Assembly (NCBI GenBank): GCA_900315835.1
Contig: ONAR01000010.1
Span: 41,255 to 105,254 of the forward strand
Reading direction: 5' to 3'
DNA from: an uncultured Prevotella sp.
GTDB taxonomy: Bacteria > Bacteroidota > Bacteroidia > Bacteroidales > Bacteroidaceae
DNA: 64,000 bases
Shown: positions 1 through 6,784 of the stretch, one piece after another
Layout: every line of letters begins with the position of its first letter
Numbering within the stretch: position 1 is the first letter of the stretch
Notes under the pieces: model-generated
The model's database searches: none
What the model saw: the letters and a program-made list of their open reading frames with translations, nothing else
Told to the model about the DNA's origin: nothing
Made by a program: the position numbers and the translations under genes

Positions 1-296
1 AAGTTAAGGTCGATGACGTCAGGGTGGAAGGTCTCCACTATCTTTGCGGCCTCGACCATCGGCTCCACCTCCTTGCCGTAGATTTGGATGCCGACGGGGC
101 GCTCATCGTCGTCGATGACCATCTTCTTCAGTGTGGCGGGAATGGCGCGGATGATGGCGTCGGCGGCCACAAATTCTGTATAGACCATTGCGGCGCCGTA
201 GCGCTTGCAGAGCTTGCGGAATCCGATATCCGTCACATCCTCCATGGGTGCAAGAAACAATGGCCTGCTACCAAAATCAATATTGCCTATCTTCAT
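1..296 (-). CDS. tRNA-dihydrouridine synthase (Dus family), 5' part only
   Basis: The N-terminal 98 residues are visible; the gene runs off the left edge of the window. The protein begins MKIGNIDFGSRPLFLAPMED and continues VTDIGFRKLCKRYGA, the FMN-binding start of the Dus family (LAPMxxVTDxxFR). These enzymes reduce uridine to dihydrouridine in the tRNA D-loop using FMN and NADPH. Start chosen at the ATG whose complement lies at 294-296. Which Dus subfamily (DusA/B/C) cannot be told from this fragment. It is divergent from ribF across about 220 bp of repeat and promoter DNA. Confidence 0.85.
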   Translation of the reverse strand, partial: MKIGNIDFGSRPLFLAPMEDVTDIGFRKLCKRYGAAMVYTEFVAADAIIRAIPATLKKMVIDDDERPVGIQIYGKEVEPMVEAAKIVETFHPDVIDLN

Positions 297-363
297 ATCT
301 TGTTATCTGCTTTGTCTGCACTTGTTGTCTGCTTTGTCTGCAAAGGTAAGCATTTTTTGTAAA

Positions 364-414
364 TCTATAAAATCTATAGCTTCTATAGCTTCTATAGAGT
401 CTATAGCTTCTATA
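364..414. repeat. CTATAG-based 12-bp tandem repeat
   Basis: About four imperfect copies of a 12-bp unit built on the palindrome CTATAG (CTATAGCTT/CTATAGAGT types) lie between dus and ribF. The same family returns as a longer array at 20644-20775 in the opposite orientation. It carries no convincing gene. Confidence 0.8.
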
Positions 415-473
415 CCCCCTTCCCCTCAGACGTTAAATAATATTGATTACCTCCTTATCCCCTGCTTTTTGCT

Positions 474-481
474 TACCTTTG
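474..481 (+). promoter_or_regulatory. -7 box (TACCTTTG) upstream of ribF
   Basis: TACCTTTG matches the Bacteroidetes sigma-ABfr -7 consensus TAnnTTTG and sits 36 bp upstream of the ribF ATG. A good -33 TTTG box at the expected distance is not obvious, so this is a promoter candidate only. Confidence 0.5.
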
Positions 482-517
482 CACTGAGTCCGGGAATCGA
501 CCAGGACTGAAAGCAAG

Positions 518-1477
518 ATGAAGATCATCCGTCTCTATGAAACGCCACGACAGGCCCCGGAGCCCTGCGTGGCCACAATCGGTTTCTTTGATGGCGTGCA
601 CCGCGGCCATCAGTTTCTCATCCGCCACGTCAGACAGGTGGCTGCCGAAGCCCATCTGCGTTCGATGGTGATCACCTTCGACCGCCATCCGCGGCAGGTG
701 CTGGCGCAGGACTACCAGCCACAGCTGCTCTCCACCCTCGACGACAAGCTCCGGTTGCTCGAGGCCACGGGCATCGACGAGGTGGCCCTACTCCACTTCA
801 GCCACGAGATGGCAGCGCTCACCGCCCGCGACTTCATGCAGCGCGTGTTGCGCGACCAGCTCAACGTGCGGCGCCTCGTCATCGGCTACGACAACCGCTT
901 CGGGCACAACCGCGCCGAGGGTTTCGACGACTACGTCGGCTACGGCCGTGAGCTCGGCATCGAGGTCATCCACAACCCCGCCTTCCTGCTCAACGACATC
1001 AAGGTAAGCTCGTCGGTCGTGCGGTCGTTCGTCAACAGCGGCGAGATGGAGCTGGCCAACCAGTGCCTCGGTCATGCGTTCACGCTCAGCGGCACCGTGG
1101 CCCACGGCTTCGGCGAGGGACACAAGCTGGGCTACCCCACGGCCAACCTCGACGTGGCCGACGCCAACCTCATCATCCCGCCCAACGGCGTGTATGCCGT
1201 ACAGGTGCGCCTCGGCGACGACACCGCGTGGCGGATGGGCATGATGAACATCGGCATCAGACCGACATTCAACAACGGCGGGCGGACGCTCGAGGTGAAC
1301 ATCCTAGATTTCGACGGCGACATCTACGGCCGGCCGATGACCGTAGCGTTTAGAAAGCGCATGCGCGACGAACGGCGCTTCGACAATGCGGCGCAGCTCG
1401 CCCAACAGCTCAAGAAGGATGCGATCGCCATTCGCGCTTATTTTGAATCATCACAAAAGAAAACAACAACAAAATGA
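518..1477 (+). CDS. ribF: Bifunctional riboflavin kinase / FAD synthetase
   Basis: 319 residues, the usual RibF length. The N-terminal adenylyltransferase domain has GFFDGVHRGH at residues 22-31 (the HxGH nucleotide-binding signature) and an ITFDRHPRQ segment. The C-terminal flavokinase domain carries GHKLGYPTANLDV near residue 200 and the MNIGIRPTF segment. The protein phosphorylates riboflavin to FMN and adenylates FMN to FAD in the cytosol. The stop codon overlaps the ATG of the downstream membrane protease by 4 bp (ATGA), so the two are probably translationally coupled. Confidence 0.96.
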   Translation: MKIIRLYETPRQAPEPCVATIGFFDGVHRGHQFLIRHVRQVAAEAHLRSMVITFDRHPRQVLAQDYQPQLLSTLDDKLRLLEATGIDEVALLHFSHEMAALTARDFMQRVLRDQLNVRRLVIGYDNRFGHNRAEGFDDYVGYGRELGIEVIHNPAFLLNDIKVSSSVVRSFVNSGEMELANQCLGHAFTLSGTVAHGFGEGHKLGYPTANLDVADANLIIPPNGVYAVQVRLGDDTAWRMGMMNIGIRPTFNNGGRTLEVNILDFDGDIYGRPMTVAFRKRMRDERRFDNAAQLAQQLKKDAIAIRAYFESSQKKTTTK

Positions 1478-2322
1478 ATAACCAACAAACGCAGCAACCG
1501 CGGTCAGTTGCAAGGTCCATCGGCGACATCATCCTGTATATCGCCGTCTTTTATGTATCCCAACTCGTCTTCTCGTTTCTCACCGCAGGCGTGGCCAGTA
1601 TAGCCACCGGCAAAGGCCTTGGCCAGATCATGCAGGAGGTCGCCGATACCAACGTGCTCATCATCAGTCTCGTGCTGGCCAGCGCGTTCTCGCTCTGTCT
1701 GTTTGTCAAACTGAAGTGGGCGCCGGTGTCGGCCAACTGGCTGCGGAGCCACCCGTGGGCCGTGCTCACCTGGGCGGCGCTGCTGTCGCTGGGCAGCATC
1801 CTGCCGTCGGAGTGGATTGTCGAGAAGATGCAGGTGGAGATGTCGCAGGCGCAGGAGCAGCTCTTCGAGCAGATCATGGGTAAGCCCATCGGCTACCTGG
1901 CCATCGGCATATTCGCGCCGTTAGTGGAGGAGCTGGTGTTCCGCGGCGCCATCCTCAGGAAGTTGCTCATGCTCTTCAGCCAGCGCCGGCACTGGGCGGC
2001 CATCGCCATCTCAGCACTCATCTTCGGTTTGATGCATGGCAACCTGGCGCAGGGCATGCATGCGTTCGTGATTGGACTGCTCATCGGTTGGATGTTCTAC
2101 CGCACAGGCTCCATCCTCCCCGGTGTGATGTTCCACTGGGTCAACAACACCGTGGCGTACGTCATGTTCAACGCCATGCCGCAGATGGCCGATGGTAAGC
2201 TCATCGACCTCTTCCACGGCGACGCGAAGATGATGTATATGGGTCTTGCCTTCTCGCTCTGCATCTTCCTTCCCAGCCTGTTCCAGCTGTGGCAGCGCAT
2301 GCGGCCCGCAGGGAGGGAGTGA
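1474..2322 (+). CDS. CPBP-family (CAAX/Abi-like) intramembrane metalloprotease
   Basis: 282 residues, hydrophobic, with about eight predicted membrane segments. The three CPBP (Abi/Rce1-like) motifs are present in order: EELVFRGAIL (EExxxR) near residue 152, FGLMHGNL (FxxxH) near 190, and HWVNNTVAYV (HxxxN) near 225. The family contains intramembrane glutamate-dependent proteases; in bacteria the substrates are mostly unknown. It overlaps ribF by 4 bp, so it is likely co-transcribed, but no functional link to flavin synthesis is evident. The gene is followed by an inverted repeat that may end the transcript. Confidence 0.9.
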   Translation: MNNQQTQQPRSVARSIGDIILYIAVFYVSQLVFSFLTAGVASIATGKGLGQIMQEVADTNVLIISLVLASAFSLCLFVKLKWAPVSANWLRSHPWAVLTWAALLSLGSILPSEWIVEKMQVEMSQAQEQLFEQIMGKPIGYLAIGIFAPLVEELVFRGAILRKLLMLFSQRRHWAAIAISALIFGLMHGNLAQGMHAFVIGLLIGWMFYRTGSILPGVMFHWVNNTVAYVMFNAMPQMADGKLIDLFHGDAKMMYMGLAFSLCIFLPSLFQLWQRMRPAGRE

Positions 2323-2341
2323 CCCAAGGCATTGATTGCAC

Positions 2342-2430
2342 CAGAAGTCCAGAAGTCCGGAAGTCCAGCCATACGCATAAGTATCTGATAAAAGGTATCA
2401 TTACAGTAATGACGGGACTTCCGGACTTCT
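2342..2430. repeat. AAGTCC-type interspersed repeat forming a 16-bp inverted repeat
   Basis: AGAAGTCCGGAAGTCC at 2351-2366 is perfectly inverted at 2415-2430, with a 48-nt loop. It belongs to a repeat family (tandem CCGGAAGTCC/CCAGAAGTCC beside the string GTAATGAC) also seen near 4.3, 10.9, 21.9 and 47.9 kb. It lies between convergent genes and may act as a two-way transcription end. Confidence 0.8.
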
Positions 2431-2516
2431 CTAATTCTGAAACAGCCCCTACATTTCCCGACCGGCTTTTCAATATGGATGACGAGGCTGTACTGTGACT
2501 GCAAGGCAATTACTCT

Positions 2517-2696
2517 TTATTCATGAATTTTTCCGGCCAACACCTCACTTGCCAAAGCATACTTGATATTTCCTTTCGAATCAGAATAAACGATAGTCTC
2601 ACCTCGTGAGGCCTTCTCGCGGAGCATCACTTGTTCTGCCAATGCTAAGCCCTCATCCAACTTCTTGACAAATGCGTCTGCTTCTTTATTTGACAT
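2517..2696 (-). CDS. Small putative antitoxin partner of the zeta-like toxin
   Basis: 59 residues from the ATG at 2694-2696 (MSNKEADAFVKKLDEGLALA...). An upstream in-frame extension exists but lies inside the toxin gene. It starts 11 bp before the end of the zeta-like gene, so the two are coupled. The N-terminal half looks helical and charged; the C-terminal half (ETIVYSDSKGNIKYALASE) looks like a short beta hairpin. I do not recognise the family. The antitoxin role is inferred only from size, overlap and neighbour. Toxin-first order is the reverse of classic epsilon-zeta. Confidence 0.65.
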   Translation of the reverse strand: MSNKEADAFVKKLDEGLALAEQVMLREKASRGETIVYSDSKGNIKYALASEVLAGKIHE

Positions 2697-3261
2697 AGCC
2701 CTTGATGATTTTGAATTTATCATTGTCGTTTACTTTTGTTTCTATAGACTTTCCGCCAAAGGCAATCCTCTCACGCTGGTATTGGCTGTTGTCATATATT
2801 ACCCATATATCAACCTCATCCATAAATAACTTAAAAAGGTTATCGACACCTTTGGAATACCTGCGCAAGATTACATCGTAAGGAATATTGTGACCACCCT
2901 CACTGACCCGCTCTGCAACACGCTCAACCGCTAATTGCGGAGAATTCAGCCAGAAATAGACCAAATGAACCATATAACCCAATTTTGAAGCATCTCTTAC
3001 CAACTTAACATAGGAGCGTGTAGCCAATGTTGTCTCAATAGAAAAGGATTCTCCCCTACTAAGGAGATATTTGATCCGTTCCAGCATAAGTCTGCCAGCC
3101 TCAATAGCCACGCCCTCAGGATTGAAAGGTGACAGTCCCTTGGCTATTTCATCTGCATTTACAAATTCTTTTACCAAAAGACTTTTCGGCAGAATTGTTC
3201 TTGAAGCTGTGGTCTTTCCTGCTCCATTGCAGCCTGCTATGATGTATAAATGCTTCGTCAT
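2686..3261 (-). CDS. Zeta-toxin-like P-loop kinase
   Basis: 191 residues from MTKHLYIIAG; a longer start seven codons upstream is possible. Walker A is GCNGAGKTT at residues 10-18. VNADEIAKGLSP and FSIETTLATRSYV match the substrate-binding part of zeta toxins and related AAA_33 kinases. Zeta toxins phosphorylate UDP-N-acetylglucosamine and so block cell wall synthesis. Many chromosomal relatives in Bacteroidetes are uncharacterised, so toxicity is inference. It overlaps a small downstream gene that could be its antidote. Base composition is more AT-rich than ribF, which suggests horizontal acquisition. Confidence 0.82.
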   Translation of the reverse strand: MTKHLYIIAGCNGAGKTTASRTILPKSLLVKEFVNADEIAKGLSPFNPEGVAIEAGRLMLERIKYLLSRGESFSIETTLATRSYVKLVRDASKLGYMVHLVYFWLNSPQLAVERVAERVSEGGHNIPYDVILRRYSKGVDNLFKLFMDEVDIWVIYDNSQYQRERIAFGGKSIETKVNDNDKFKIIKGYVK

Positions 3262-3431
3262 ATGATGGATTCTAACAGACATTGACCTGATTGCAAATTT
3301 ACTGCTAATAATTCAATAATCAAAGGATTTTGGTAAAATTGTGGAAAACTTCTGCCCATACGCAGTTCTACATTCACACCGTCCCAGGGAAGTCCCTGCA
3401 TTGTGACAAGGGGGGGGACAACACAAAAATG

Positions 3432-3469
3432 AAAGGGACCGCTTGCTCTCAACGAGTGGCGATCCCTTT
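3432..3469 (-). terminator. Probable terminator of the anti-sigma-like gene
   Basis: AAAGGGA (3432-3438) pairs with TCCCTTT (3463-3469), with further inner CGC/GCG pairing. Read on the minus strand the stem is followed by CATTTTTGTG. It lies about 100 bp downstream of the 3571-4068 gene. The rest of 3262-3570 holds only a G7 run and the upstream region of the toxin gene. Confidence 0.55.
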
Positions 3470-3570
3470 GCGTTAGTATGTTATGAAAAATTTGAGAGAA
3501 TTGAAACTTCACAGCTTCATTTTTGTTGTGTTACTAAACATGATTTTATAGAGAAAGCATAGAATAATTC

Positions 3571-4068
3571 TTATTTGACGATGACATCACCGGCATTGTT
3601 GTCGGGTACAATCATGCCCTGCTTCATCGTGTCGATAGCAGCGCTGTCGTCGATTGCAACATTGGTACCCTTGTCCAACTCCGGTTTGTAATAGCCGTCG
3701 TAGTTGCTGATGGCATCGCTGTCGTGCTGATGACCGAACGGCACCTGAATGGCATTGCCCAGTGTCAGCACGATAGCTACCATTGCCGCAGCCTTGAATA
3801 TTGGGCGCAACCGCTGCGAGAGCGGAATGACGCGAGCCTTCACCGTCTTCTGGTCGGCAATCTTTGCCATAAGCTTACGGTCGAAGTCCTCACCCAGCAC
3901 ATCATCCGTTGTCTCCTTGGCCTCGTAAGCGAAAAGCAACTGATAAGGCTTCAGCTCAGCCGGGATGCTCTCCTGACTGAAGAACGCGTGCAGGATATGC
4001 TCCTCCTCCACCGAAGTGAGACCCTGCCAATAGCGGTCCAATAGCTGATTGATGTACTTGTAGTCCAT
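3571..4068 (-). CDS. Conserved single-pass membrane protein of the type paired with ECF sigma factors
   Basis: 165 residues from MDYKYINQLLDRYWQGLTSV; upstream in-frame codons probably cover the promoter. The N-terminal part (EEEHILHAFFSQESIPAELK) resembles small Bacteroidales proteins normally encoded directly after an ECF sigma factor, and a single membrane segment (AAAMVAIVLTLGNAIQVPFG) follows near residue 95. The remainder, rich in Asp and Asn, is probably periplasmic. From that family context it may be an anti-sigma-like regulator, but no enzymatic motif is present. Its expected sigma partner is not adjacent; the best match lies 6 kb away at 10308-10829. Confidence 0.72.
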   Translation of the reverse strand: MDYKYINQLLDRYWQGLTSVEEEHILHAFFSQESIPAELKPYQLLFAYEAKETTDDVLGEDFDRKLMAKIADQKTVKARVIPLSQRLRPIFKAAAMVAIVLTLGNAIQVPFGHQHDSDAISNYDGYYKPELDKGTNVAIDDSAAIDTMKQGMIVPDNNAGDVIVK

Positions 4069-4091
4069 TATTTTGCTGTTTCTAATAACTC

Positions 4092-4116
4092 GACGACTAA
4101 GCCGCAGATAAGTTAC
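4092..4116 (-). promoter_or_regulatory. ECF-type promoter candidate
   Basis: On the minus strand GTAAC (4112-4116) and CGTC (4092-4095) lie 16 bp apart, about 24 bp ahead of the ATG at 4068. GTAAC and CGTC are close to -35 and -10 elements reported for autoregulated ECF sigma operons. This is pattern recognition only. Confidence 0.4.
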
Positions 4117-4182
4117 AGCCCCGCCCCAATCTTTAACGTTTGTTTGCAATTAATCCATCCTCAACAGCCCTCGACCGGCCTC

Positions 4183-4313
4183 GCGATAGCATAGTTATCG
4201 CATCGCGATACCATAGCTATCGCACCGTCATACCATAGCTATCGCACCGTCATACCATAGCTATCGCACTGCGATAACATAGCTATCGCGACTCGATAAC
4301 ATAGCTATCGCGA
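4183..4313. repeat. 22-bp tandem repeats with ATAGCTATCGC core
   Basis: About six copies of a roughly 22-bp unit containing CATAGCTATCGCA, each palindromic around ATAGCTAT. The last copies drift to GATAACATAGCTATCGCG. There are no spacers, so this is a tandem array and not CRISPR. The same unit is found at 47650-47760 and as a single copy near 21785. It is followed by the GTAATGACTGGACTTCCGG motif, as at the other two sites. Confidence 0.85.
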
Positions 4314-4373
4314 GACGTACACCGTAATGACTGGACTTCCGGACTACCGTCTTCAGGACTCCTGACACACTTC

Positions 4374-4454
4374 GGTACCCCTCATGGTACCCCCGTTGGT
4401 ACCCCTCATGGTACCCCCGTTGGTACCCCTCGTGGTACCCCTCGTGGTACCCCT
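4374..4454. repeat. GGTACC 12-bp tandem array
   Basis: Seven GGTACC palindromes at an exact 12-bp spacing (GGTACCCCTCAT, GGTACCCCCGTT, GGTACCCCTCGT variants). The array lies just upstream of the promoter that reads toward rep. Confidence 0.9.
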
Positions 4455-4461
4455 CTCGCTC

Positions 4462-4492
4462 TTGCGGCTATGAAAAAATCGTTTTATCTTTG
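4462..4492 (+). promoter_or_regulatory. Promoter reading into the origin/rep region
   Basis: TTGC at 4462-4465 and TATCTTTG at 4485-4492 fit the Bacteroidetes -33/-7 pattern with about 20 bp between them. A transcript would start near 4500 and cross the AT-rich 11-mers and iterons before reaching the initiator gene, leaving a leader of about 330 nt. Confidence 0.6.
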
Positions 4493-4627
4493 CGCCTGTC
4501 AGACGCGACAGTCCGCGGCCTCGAAAATTCCGATGAGGAAAACGGCCTCGGAGCATGAGCATCCCAGCCTTGAAAAACTGAGAAAATCATCGCCTCCCCT
4601 CCCCTCGCTATCTGTCAGATAGATAGA

Positions 4628-4660
4628 TTATTTAGATATTATTTAGATAATATTTAGATA
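4628..4660. other. AT-rich tandem 11-mers, DNA-unwinding-element-like
   Basis: Three consecutive 11-mers: TTATTTAGATA, TTATTTAGATA and ATATTTAGATA. AT-rich direct repeats of 11-13 bp beside iterons are the usual layout of plasmid replication origins, where the duplex is opened. The neighbouring 4560-4620 and 4661-4700 stretches show nothing else. Confidence 0.6.
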
Positions 4661-4706
4661 GAGGGCATCGGAGACATTGATAATCAGAAGATTACAGAGA
4701 CAGTTC

Positions 4707-4794
4707 TGTTCTGTTTGCCGCGACATCCTGTTCTGTTTGCCGCGACATCCTGTTCAGAATGGCAGGGCTGTCTGTTCAGAATGGCAGGACTGTC
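4707..4794 (+). repeat. Four 22-bp iterons upstream of rep
   Basis: Four direct repeats with exact 22-bp period, all beginning TGTTC. Copies 1 and 2 (4707-4728, 4729-4750) are identical. Copies 3 and 4 (4751-4772, 4773-4794) share a second version (TGTTCAGAATGGCAGG...) differing from each other by one base. Spacing of 22 bp, two helical turns, and position 40 bp ahead of a Rep_3-type initiator are typical of iteron-controlled replicons. Confidence 0.8.
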
Positions 4795-4833
4795 AACGCT
4801 ACACCGACACTAACATTTAAAACAAACAATACT

Positions 4834-6726
4834 ATGAAAGACAACAACTTATCGCTTATCGTGATGCCGTATCACTTAGCTGTGATGCAGGCCGACTTTA
4901 CCAAACTGCAGCTCGACGCACTGATCATCGCCGTGCTGAAGCTCCAACACCAGATCACGGCGCTGCTCAACCACCAACAGTCGCCTGACGAGGCCATCAG
5001 CCGTCTCGTGGCTGACCATGGCGTCAATCCTAACATGCTGCGGTTCCCCCTCAACTGGAAGGGCAAGGGCGTGCGCGGCCGCTACATCCGCAGTCTCGTC
5101 GAGGACACACGGGTGGACGGACTCGGGTTGCGCGTGATCGACGCCACCGGTGACGGTTCCGACTGCCGTCTGTATCTGTCGGTGAAGATGGCGCGCCACC
5201 TGCTCGACATGAGCAAGGGCTACTTCTATGTATCGCCACAGCTCTGCCGCGAGATGAGGAGCCGCTATACGGTGCGGCTGTACTGGCTCATGCAGGCGCA
5301 CTGTCATCAGAAGGGGTTCACGATGAGCGTCAGTCAGCTGCAGGCCATCCTCTGTGCCCGTACGCCGTTCCGCGACTACGCCAGCTTTGAGCGGACGGCC
5401 ATCGTCGCACCGCTGTCCAAGTTGTATGGGCACTGTAGCGCCGGGCAGATTCCGTCGTACCTGCTCTTCTGCCGGCTCTACAACCGCCATGGCAAGCACT
5501 ACTGGACGGCGGCTGGGTCGCCGATGCGTGGCACCGGCCGCCCTGACGCCCTGAAGTTCACAATCTTCAGCCCAAGCAATGGCGCACCCGCAAGCGCAGC
5601 GGTAGCAGCTTCTAATCGAGCTGCAGAGAGTGGCAAGGGGAAAGGCGCGGCGGATAGAAAGCAAGAAGCGGGCGATAGCCAAAGTTCGGCGGCTTGCGGG
5701 CAAGGCTTGGCGGACAAAAAGCAAGCCGCGGCTCCGTCAAATAATCAGCGCCAATCTTTAGCAGGCGATATCGTCTACGACCTGCTCCACGACGACCTGC
5801 AGTTGCCGGAGAAACTGGCCGAATGCGAGGCCGCACGGGTAACCGACAGCATGCGGCAGGCCTTCATCAACCACGCCATCATGCTCAAGGAGATCATCGA
5901 CGAGAAGCGCAGCCGTAAGCAGGCGCTGAAGAACCAGGTGGCCTATGTCCTCACCTGCCTCCACCACTTCTTCGAAAAGCAGGAAGCCAGGGGCGGAGCA
6001 GCGGCTGAAGGCGAAGGAAAAACTGGCGGCGAAGGCGGAAAAAGCGCGGTAAGAGTACCAGCAAACGCAGAAAGCGCTGGAGCAAGCGGCGAAGGCAGAG
6101 CAAACGCAGGAAAAGCTGGGGCAAACGGTGAAGGCAGAGCTAACGCAGGAAAAGCTGGGGCAAACGGTGAAGGCAGAGCTAACGCAGGAAAAGCTGGGGC
6201 AAACGGTGAAGGCGGACCAAGCGCTGGAAGAGCTGGAGCAAACGGTGAAGGCGGACCAAGCGCTGGAAGAGCTGGAGCAAGTGCGGAAAGGGCCGACGAA
6301 GCCCAGCCCTCCCTCGCCTTAAAAAGGCGAGGCACCGAACAGCAGCCCACCAAAAGCGAAGCTAAAAGAGAGGCTCCTTCTCCCTCCCCTTTGGGGAGGG
6401 CCGGGGAGGGGCTTCCTTCTTCCTCCCCTTCGGGGATGGCTGGGGAGAGGCCTTCTTCCAACGCTCCCTCCCCTTTGGGGAGGGCTGGGGAGGGTCTCCT
6501 CCTCAATCGCTGGCATTTATTCCTCGCTTCCTACACCGGCAAGGCCACGGCCGCCCTGTCTCGGGCAAAGCTCACTGGCCAACTGCGTGACGGTTTCCTC
6601 GTTAGCTTTGCAACAAAGGACGATGAGCAAGCCTACCGTAGCGACTTCGACGCGGTGCAGCAAGCCGCGCGTAAGGCTCTCGACATCAGCTGCCGATTCC
6701 AACCGGGACTCATCGTGAATAGGTAA
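4834..6726 (+). CDS. Replication initiator, Rep_3-type, with long low-complexity C-terminus
   Basis: 630 residues from MKDNNLSLIVMPYHLAVMQA; the in-frame codons upstream are iteron DNA. Residues 1-230 look like the winged-helix initiators of the Rep_3 (RepB/Initiator Rep) family: FPLNWKGKGVRGRYIRSLVE, YFYVSPQLCREMRSRYTVRLYWLM and a second helix-turn-helix unit around SVSQLQAILCARTPFRDYASFE. The Ala/Gly/Lys-rich tail holds five 13-residue repeats and three copies of a palindromic element, then ends in a conserved-looking block (WHLFLASYTGKATAALSRAK...). It would bind the adjacent iterons. Whether it still drives replication or is a captured chromosomal copy is unknown. Confidence 0.82.
   Translation: MKDNNLSLIVMPYHLAVMQADFTKLQLDALIIAVLKLQHQITALLNHQQSPDEAISRLVADHGVNPNMLRFPLNWKGKGVRGRYIRSLVEDTRVDGLGLRVIDATGDGSDCRLYLSVKMARHLLDMSKGYFYVSPQLCREMRSRYTVRLYWLMQAHCHQKGFTMSVSQLQAILCARTPFRDYASFERTAIVAPLSKLYGHCSAGQIPSYLLFCRLYNRHGKHYWTAAGSPMRGTGRPDALKFTIFSPSNGAPASAAVAASNRAAESGKGKGAADRKQEAGDSQSSAACGQGLADKKQAAAPSNNQRQSLAGDIVYDLLHDDLQLPEKLAECEAARVTDSMRQAFINHAIMLKEIIDEKRSRKQALKNQVAYVLTCLHHFFEKQEARGGAAAEGEGKTGGEGGKSAVRVPANAESAGASGEGRANAGKAGANGEGRANAGKAGANGEGRANAGKAGANGEGGPSAGRAGANGEGGPSAGRAGASAERADEAQPSLALKRRGTEQQPTKSEAKREAPSPSPLGRAGEGLPSSSPSGMAGERPSSNAPSPLGRAGEGLLLNRWHLFLASYTGKATAALSRAKLTGQLRDGFLVSFATKDDEQAYRSDFDAVQQAARKALDISCRFQPGLIVNR
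6088..6282 (+). repeat. Five 39-bp coding repeats inside rep
   Basis: Five in-frame 39-bp units encode GEGRANAGKAGAN (three copies) then GEGGPSAGRAGAN-like (two copies), residues 419-483 of the initiator. Near-identical DNA between copies implies recent expansion and possible length polymorphism. Confidence 0.88.
6379..6496. repeat. Three copies of a G/C palindromic element inserted in the rep frame
   Basis: CTCCCCTTTGGGGAGGG followed by C(C/T)GGGGAGGG occurs three times and is translated as PSPLGRAGEG or SPSGMAGER. A related copy lies at the 3' end of argB (11038-11068), and a degenerate one occurs near 53470. It behaves like a mobile palindromic unit tolerated within coding sequence. Confidence 0.8.
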
Positions 6727-6784
6727 GAAAATAAGCAGCAACGCCTGCTCTCCTACCATGCAGCATCGTTGGTTGTATTGGAGC

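Noticed and set aside
485-517. Possible tRNA 3'-like string GGGAATCGACC before ribF
   Set aside because: No cloverleaf arms or matching acceptor stem can be formed nearby; no tRNA was seen anywhere in the window.
3261-3512. 84-codon minus-strand frame upstream of the zeta-like gene
   Set aside because: It runs through the terminator hairpin and a G7 tract, with no domain.
4183-4313. CRISPR-like array of 22-bp repeats (also at 47650-47760)
   Set aside because: Units are directly adjacent with no unique spacers, contain an internal palindrome, and no cas genes are nearby.
5943-6506. Pro-rich minus-strand frame opposite the rep tail
   Set aside because: Pure mirror of the repeat region (PALPALGPPSPF units); no start context or family.
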